In this document: positions 58,749 to 64,000 of the stretch, piece after piece
How positions within the stretch are numbered: the first letter of the stretch is position 1
Layout of the letters: each line of letters opens with the position of its first letter
Origin: Lota lota
Taxonomy: Eukaryota > Chordata > Actinopteri > Gadiformes > Lotidae
Length of the DNA stretch: 64,000 nucleotides
Reading direction: 5' to 3'
NCBI GenBank assembly: GCA_026745465.1
Contig: JACYXH010000826.1
Coordinates: 6,044,724 to 6,108,723, forward strand
Position numbers and translations under genes: made by a program
Notes under the pieces: model-generated
What the model was told of the DNA's origin: nothing
What the model saw: the letters and a program-made list of their open reading frames with translations, nothing else
Database searches by the model: none

Positions 58749-60373
58749 TCTTTCTGGAAACATCCAATAGGTTAAAAATATCTTTGCATGTTCTGACGCA
58801 TTGCCCTGGCGACGTCGATGGGTGACATCATCTGTCATCTCTCCACATGTCCTCCCTTACAGAGACCTAAACATTAAATAAGCACTACACCTATTTTCTC
58901 TTTTACTTTGTATGCCATGGACAAAGTGTCATGATGATCCACATGGAGTCATGGTTCTGTATACGGCTAGCCTAGCGGTCTTTAGCCTAGATCTCCTCTG
59001 CGTCTCCCAGACCACTCGCACATTCTCCCATTCATCACTGTCAGCAACGTCTGGCCAGCAGGAAGCACATCTCAACCCCCCTCCCCCCCCCCACAGCGAG
59101 CCGCTACCTGTCACTGTCCAGCCACCACCACCATGACGGGGAAATGGCCTGGAAATTGTCGCGTCTTCAACTTATATGTGTCCTTGTCCTGACTGATCAG
59201 GGACGCTTCACCGCGCTACTACATGTGCGTCTTCACAACCAATTTGAGGGAACGCCTGTTACTAGTCGACGGCACACATTGCATCAATTATATATATACA
59301 TACTTTTTTTTTTACGGTCACGTGAGTCGAGGCCAGATCAGGCTCTTGGATTTAGCATCAACCTAAAACTCTTGATATGTCAAATTAGAACAAATTAAAA
59401 CACACAATGGTACACATTTACTGTTACATTCCAGCTGCCTAGAAGTGCTTTATGTTGGTCCCCTCCTAGACAAGTATTTTTCAACTAGGCGTACAACTGC
59501 AATGCGAGGGTTCTGCAGGCGGTCTGTGGGAACAATAAACAATAATATAAATAATGATATAGATCACGATAATAAATATAATATAAATATTGTTCAGTAA
59601 ATATAGCATTATGGCTTATTAGTATTTCAAATAGTGTCGCTTTGTGCATTCCATCATATGTTTCCATTCCAGATATTACAATGTAATATTTTCCATTGAT
59701 GTTTGTGTGTTAATTTGTCTTTGCTAAATAAACACACTGGTAGCATAAGCATTATTGCTGACTTTCTCTTTTGTTTGTTGCACCCCAGCGGGCTTTATGG
59801 TGATGCTTTAGCTTAGCACAAGGCCGGCTGCCATTAACCGAAAGCCTGACCAGTCAATCTCTGGTTATATAGGGAACATCAATTCTAGAGTCACATCCAC
59901 CACTCTGCTGCTATCCGCCTAACGCTCGTTCTGTTCAATGAAGACAAGAAAATAACCAGCATCAGTCCTTGATGCTTTCATTTCTTATTCTTTTTTGTAC
60001 GAACATGTCGTCCCCGGTAATATACATTTTCCGTGTTTCTTTTATCTCGAGTTCGAAATGCTGCATTTATCTGGTAAACTTGTGGACGGTGGTGGTTACA
60101 TCATATCCTTTTCCTCCTCGTCCTCAGCACTGGGTTTGAAAGCATGTGTGTGGAGGAAATTCCTTATTAACTGTGGATATTCATTTGAGCTTGTTCAACA
60201 CCATAGGCCCTTTCATCTCAGCTTGTGACAGGGCCATCTCGTTGTGAGTTGACAGTAAAGAAAAGTTCTCGCTTTAAAGTCAGGAGACCGTGAGTCTCTG
60301 TCATGGTTGAATCGTAACTGGCGTTGGTGAAGACCTCAGGCCTAGCTCTGTTAACCAGAAACTATCTGCAAAG

Positions 60374-60377
<4 letters not shown>

Positions 60378-60456
<79 letters not shown>

Positions 60457-60460
60457 TGTG
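60378..60460. repeat. (GT)n microsatellite
   Basis: A GT run of about 80 nt with one ATG break. Confidence 0.97.
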
Positions 60461-60965
60461 AGCAATGCATTTTTTGTTTTGTTTACTTGTGCAGTAGCTG
60501 ATATTAGTTAGTCGTTGCTGAACGATGTTCAGAGTTATGCTACAGGGTGTTCAGATGATGTAATGCTGCCTCGGTATTGTAAATACCATACGTCAACACG
60601 GCCTATGAATGTGCCAACAGTAAAGATGTGTTTATTCTTGGACTTCCAAAGTGCATTCACCACTGCCAGAAACCACCCAGATTTACTTAATTCCTCGTAA
60701 TATTGTGATAGATTACAAATAACAAATAACATCTAAACTCTAAACTCTAAACCTTTATGAACTTGGAAACTTCTAATGCAAGGCCAGCAAATCCTAACAT
60801 GTGTTTATATCGCCATCCATTGCACAACCGTGTAAATGCAGTGTATTACTATGGGCTGTAAAAATTGTTTTTGCACAGTGATGACATACTAGTGAGATAA
60901 TCATGTTTCAGGAATACACTGTGTGCTTGGATATTGTGTAAGCATTCCAACAGGTTGGGTCATGA

Positions 60966-61440
60966 GTTATTACACCTGATAATGACTAAATTATGACTTC
61001 ATAATGATTGATAATGAGTGATATCACCTGATAATGACTAATAAAGCTTGATAATGAGTGGTAACACCTGATATTTACTTAATAAAGATTGATAATGAGT
61101 GATAGTACCTGACAATGACTTCATAAGGATTGATAAACAGTGTTCATAACACCTGATATTGATGATTGATAATTACTTGATAATGATCGATATTGGCTGA
61201 GGTTGAATAATTACATAATAATGAGTGAGTGATATTACCTAATAATGACATAATATAGACTGATAGTGCCTGATAATGAGAGCTAATTAATAACAATGAT
61301 GGATCATTATTTTAAAATGACGTAATAACAACTGTTAGTTCCTGATAATGAACGATAATTAATTCAAATGATTGATCATTATTTAATAATGACAAAAATA
61401 AAAACTGATAGTGCCTGATAATGAGAGAGATGATAATGAC
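60966..61440. repeat. Degenerate TGATAATGA repeat
   Basis: Units of about 20-40 nt built from ACCTGATAATGACT, TTGATAATGAGTG and similar words. Spacing is irregular and many copies are decayed. Confidence 0.85.
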
Positions 61441-62480
61441 GTATAATCTGTGAAGTCATTTGCTTCCAGATGACTTTGTGGTTGTGGTGGTTGTGGTGGT
61501 TGTTGTATCAACCAAATAAAACGTGTGACCCAATGAATGAGGACGAAGGGTTGCTCTTTAAAACCAAGAAACTAATTTAACCTCTTTCACACAGAAAAAT
61601 AGATTTCTTCCTACAGCAGTGGTTGACTGTGACTGCAGACCCAGCTCTGTAGCTAGCCCCAGAGAGGAGCTGGGAGGCCGCAGACCACAGCACGTTTAGC
61701 AGCTTCAAACCCCCAAAACCCATAAACACTAGTGGGATGAACACACTAAGCTCTAGCACACACAACATCACTGGGGTGCCAAGCACCCCTTCACCCCGAC
61801 CGAGCAGTAAACCACCTTCTCCTCTTTTCCCATAATGGCTTCAATACGTACGGGTACATTGCTCCATCCGATGTGCTCTCACTCGCCTTTCAAAAGCTTC
61901 ATGTTTTTATTATGAGAAAAGCCCTTGAGTACTGCGACCAATGAGCAGAGAAAGTATGAAATCAGTCCACCAGACCATTAAACATGTGGATATTGATTCC
62001 CTCTCAACTGATCACATGGAGCCTTCACACGACTTCCAACCGACTCGGGAAATAGCAGTTAAGGTTGCGTTGGCAACTGTTTATTGGGAAGTTAACAACA
62101 TGCCTATGCTTTGATGGGTTAGGATTCAAGAGACTGAATTAGTGTAAGACCATAGGATTTGGCCAAAGACTATAGTATTACAACTGGTCTGAAGAATTGC
62201 TTAGAGCTGCAATTACTTTACAAGCTTGGGTTCCACGACTGCTGGGTCTGTATTTAATCACATTCTGTCCTCTGTCTGTCTGACTTTGCTCTTCTTTGAA
62301 AGTCGTGTCGCATTGCCAAATTCTGACACTCAAAGAAACCCCTTAAAAAGCATGACTCTGTCCCTGAATTTCTTGCTTTTGGGGCCCGCTGCTGACTGGA
62401 ATTAATAGGTTTGTTCTGCTGCCCCAGATCTACTGGTCTTCACCCAGTAGGGGGGTGGACCTACTGGGTGTCACCCAGTA

Positions 62481-62512
<32 letters not shown>

Positions 62513-62603
62513 CGGTACGGTACGGAGCCGCTAGCGATGTTTGGCATCCCTGTCTTGTCTGACTCTTCAGCCCCACGGTGCAGCCCCAATGCTATGGTTG
62601 CTA

Positions 62604-62649
<46 letters not shown>

Positions 62650-62809
62650 TATGTGTGTGTGGTTGGAGTCAGGCTGAGGTTTAGCATTGCAGGAGGGGGT
62701 GACCTGTTCGATCCAGAACGTTCCGGCGCAGTAGAGGTCTCTACTCAGCACTTTTGGCACTTCCTCCACAGGCCACCACCTGTGCTCCTCTGTCGGTCAT
62801 ACACAGATC

Positions 62810-62860
<51 letters not shown>

Positions 62861-62910
62861 GAATACTTATCTGTGTGTAATTGTGCCTTCCTGACCGGGA
62901 CATGGCCTGA

Positions 62911-63005
62911 CCCTCCCTCCCTCCCTCCCTCCCTCCCTCCCTCCCTCCCTCCCTCCCTCCCTCCCTCCCTCCCTCCCTCCCTCCCTCCCTCCCTCCCTCC
63001 CTCCC
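62911..63005. repeat. (CCCT)n microsatellite, about 95 nt
   Basis: A perfect CCCT run, purine-only on the other strand (GGGA), so able to form triplex or quadruplex structures. Confidence 0.97.
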
Positions 63006-63610
63006 CTGGCTGTGGTAACTGTGGTTAAGGTTGGCCAACTGGATGTCCCCCAGAACAACAGTGCAGGGAACTGTGAATACAAACAATGTTAAAGTACACT
63101 TTGTTTGAGTCAACCTAGAACAGGAGAATCACGCTGTGAAACTTTACATATATATATATCTTTTTTTTTTTAAACACACCCCAATGCTTTGGCGTTTCAG
63201 AGAGTAGTAAGAACATGAATTTTATAGGAATCAAATCCTGTATAATTGATGGTTCGAAAGTGGTTACCACATCTTTGCAAAGCTTTAATGCTTGTGCTTT
63301 ATCCTAACCCAAAAAAAACGTGTCCTTGTCCTTTCATAAAACGTTTGTATTAGACATGGCCGACATTAATAATCATCCTCATACTTTATCTGCCTCCGTT
63401 AACAAGCCTGTGTCCTCAGTCAATCCTGAGGTTGTCTCGGATGGCAGTCAGACATCACCAATCGAAGTCAGACACCGATGCGTCTTTTTCAGTAGTGTGA
63501 CACAATGGCTTCAGGTTGTAAAGAGTGGACTTATTGTGGAATTAAAGAAGGAAAGAAAAAGGGGGGGGATGGATGGATGGATATTGCCATGTCAGTCTAT
63601 TCCACATAAG

Positions 63611-63636
63611 CATCCTGTTATAATAATAACAGGATG

Positions 63637-63684
<48 letters not shown>

Positions 63685-63720
63685 TAATAATAAGAATAAT
63701 AAGAATAATAATAATAAAAT
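63611..63720. repeat. Hairpin followed by (AAT)n
   Basis: CATCCTGTTAT and ATAACAGGATG pair around AATA (63611-63636), leading straight into an AAT run of about 80 nt. Confidence 0.9.
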
Positions 63721-63808
63721 AATTCAGCTTGATACATCATACAAAGTATGATGTACCACCTTAACTGTGATTAAGAGCTGTAAAGATACATTTGACTTGG
63801 CTTTGTGG

Positions 63809-63810
<2 letters not shown>

Positions 63811-63894
<84 letters not shown>
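63811..63894. repeat. (GT)n microsatellite
   Basis: A perfect GT run of about 84 nt, ending in GAGAGA. Confidence 0.97.
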
Positions 63895-63907
<13 letters not shown>

Positions 63908-64000
63908 CATGTACCTTAACCCATCCTAATGAGAGATATACCGTACTTCACTTTAGTTAATATAGGCAGACAATAAGCAGTAAATCTGCATTTGAACCTC

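Noticed and set aside
63320-63637. 105-codon plus-strand ORF near the window end
   Set aside because: Looks partly protein-like but matches nothing I recognise. No splice sites or neighbouring exons support it.

Overview
The window is vertebrate nuclear DNA, most likely from a teleost fish. The genes are intron-rich with GT/AG borders. The introns are AT-rich and crowded with (CA)n, (GA)n and long homopolymer G or C tracts, and there are tRNA-derived SINE copies with teleost-style tails. The very high microsatellite density would fit a gadiform (cod-like) genome, but that is only a weak guess.

The window holds one recognisable protein-coding gene, on the + strand: a class 6 transmembrane semaphorin that most resembles SEMA6D. 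I joined 18 coding exons by hand, from an ATG at 9486 to a TGA at 54577-54579. All 17 junctions have AG acceptors and GT donors and keep one open frame. The spliced frame is 3,324 nt, or 1,107 residues: signal peptide, sema domain, PSI domain, short variable stalk, one membrane span near residues 665-688, and a cytoplasmic tail of about 420 residues that ends with the family's Pro-rich SLKPDVPPKP motif.

Layout: 1-9418 is upstream or 5' intronic DNA with a 37-bp minisatellite (7832-8606). 9419-9624 is the start-codon exon. 12887-35036 holds the sema and PSI exons. 39733-43946 holds three small stalk exons, two of which can be skipped without changing frame. A 9.25-kb intron follows, then a large last exon (53198 onward) encoding the membrane span and the whole tail. 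A poly(A) signal overlapping a Pumilio-type site lies at 55788-55797. From about 55.8 kb to the end I see no gene, only AT-rich DNA and simple repeats.

No new multi-gene system is visible. The most unusual feature is a degenerate tandem array in intron 12 (about 30105-30604). Its unit matches the splice acceptor and first codons of exon 13, so the exon is preceded by many decoy acceptors. Other points of interest are two more minisatellites, a 25-residue Gly-rich insert in the tail, a V in place of the usual G in the PSI DPYCGW motif, poly-G tracts of 54 and 57 nt close to splice sites, and several perfect inverted repeats.
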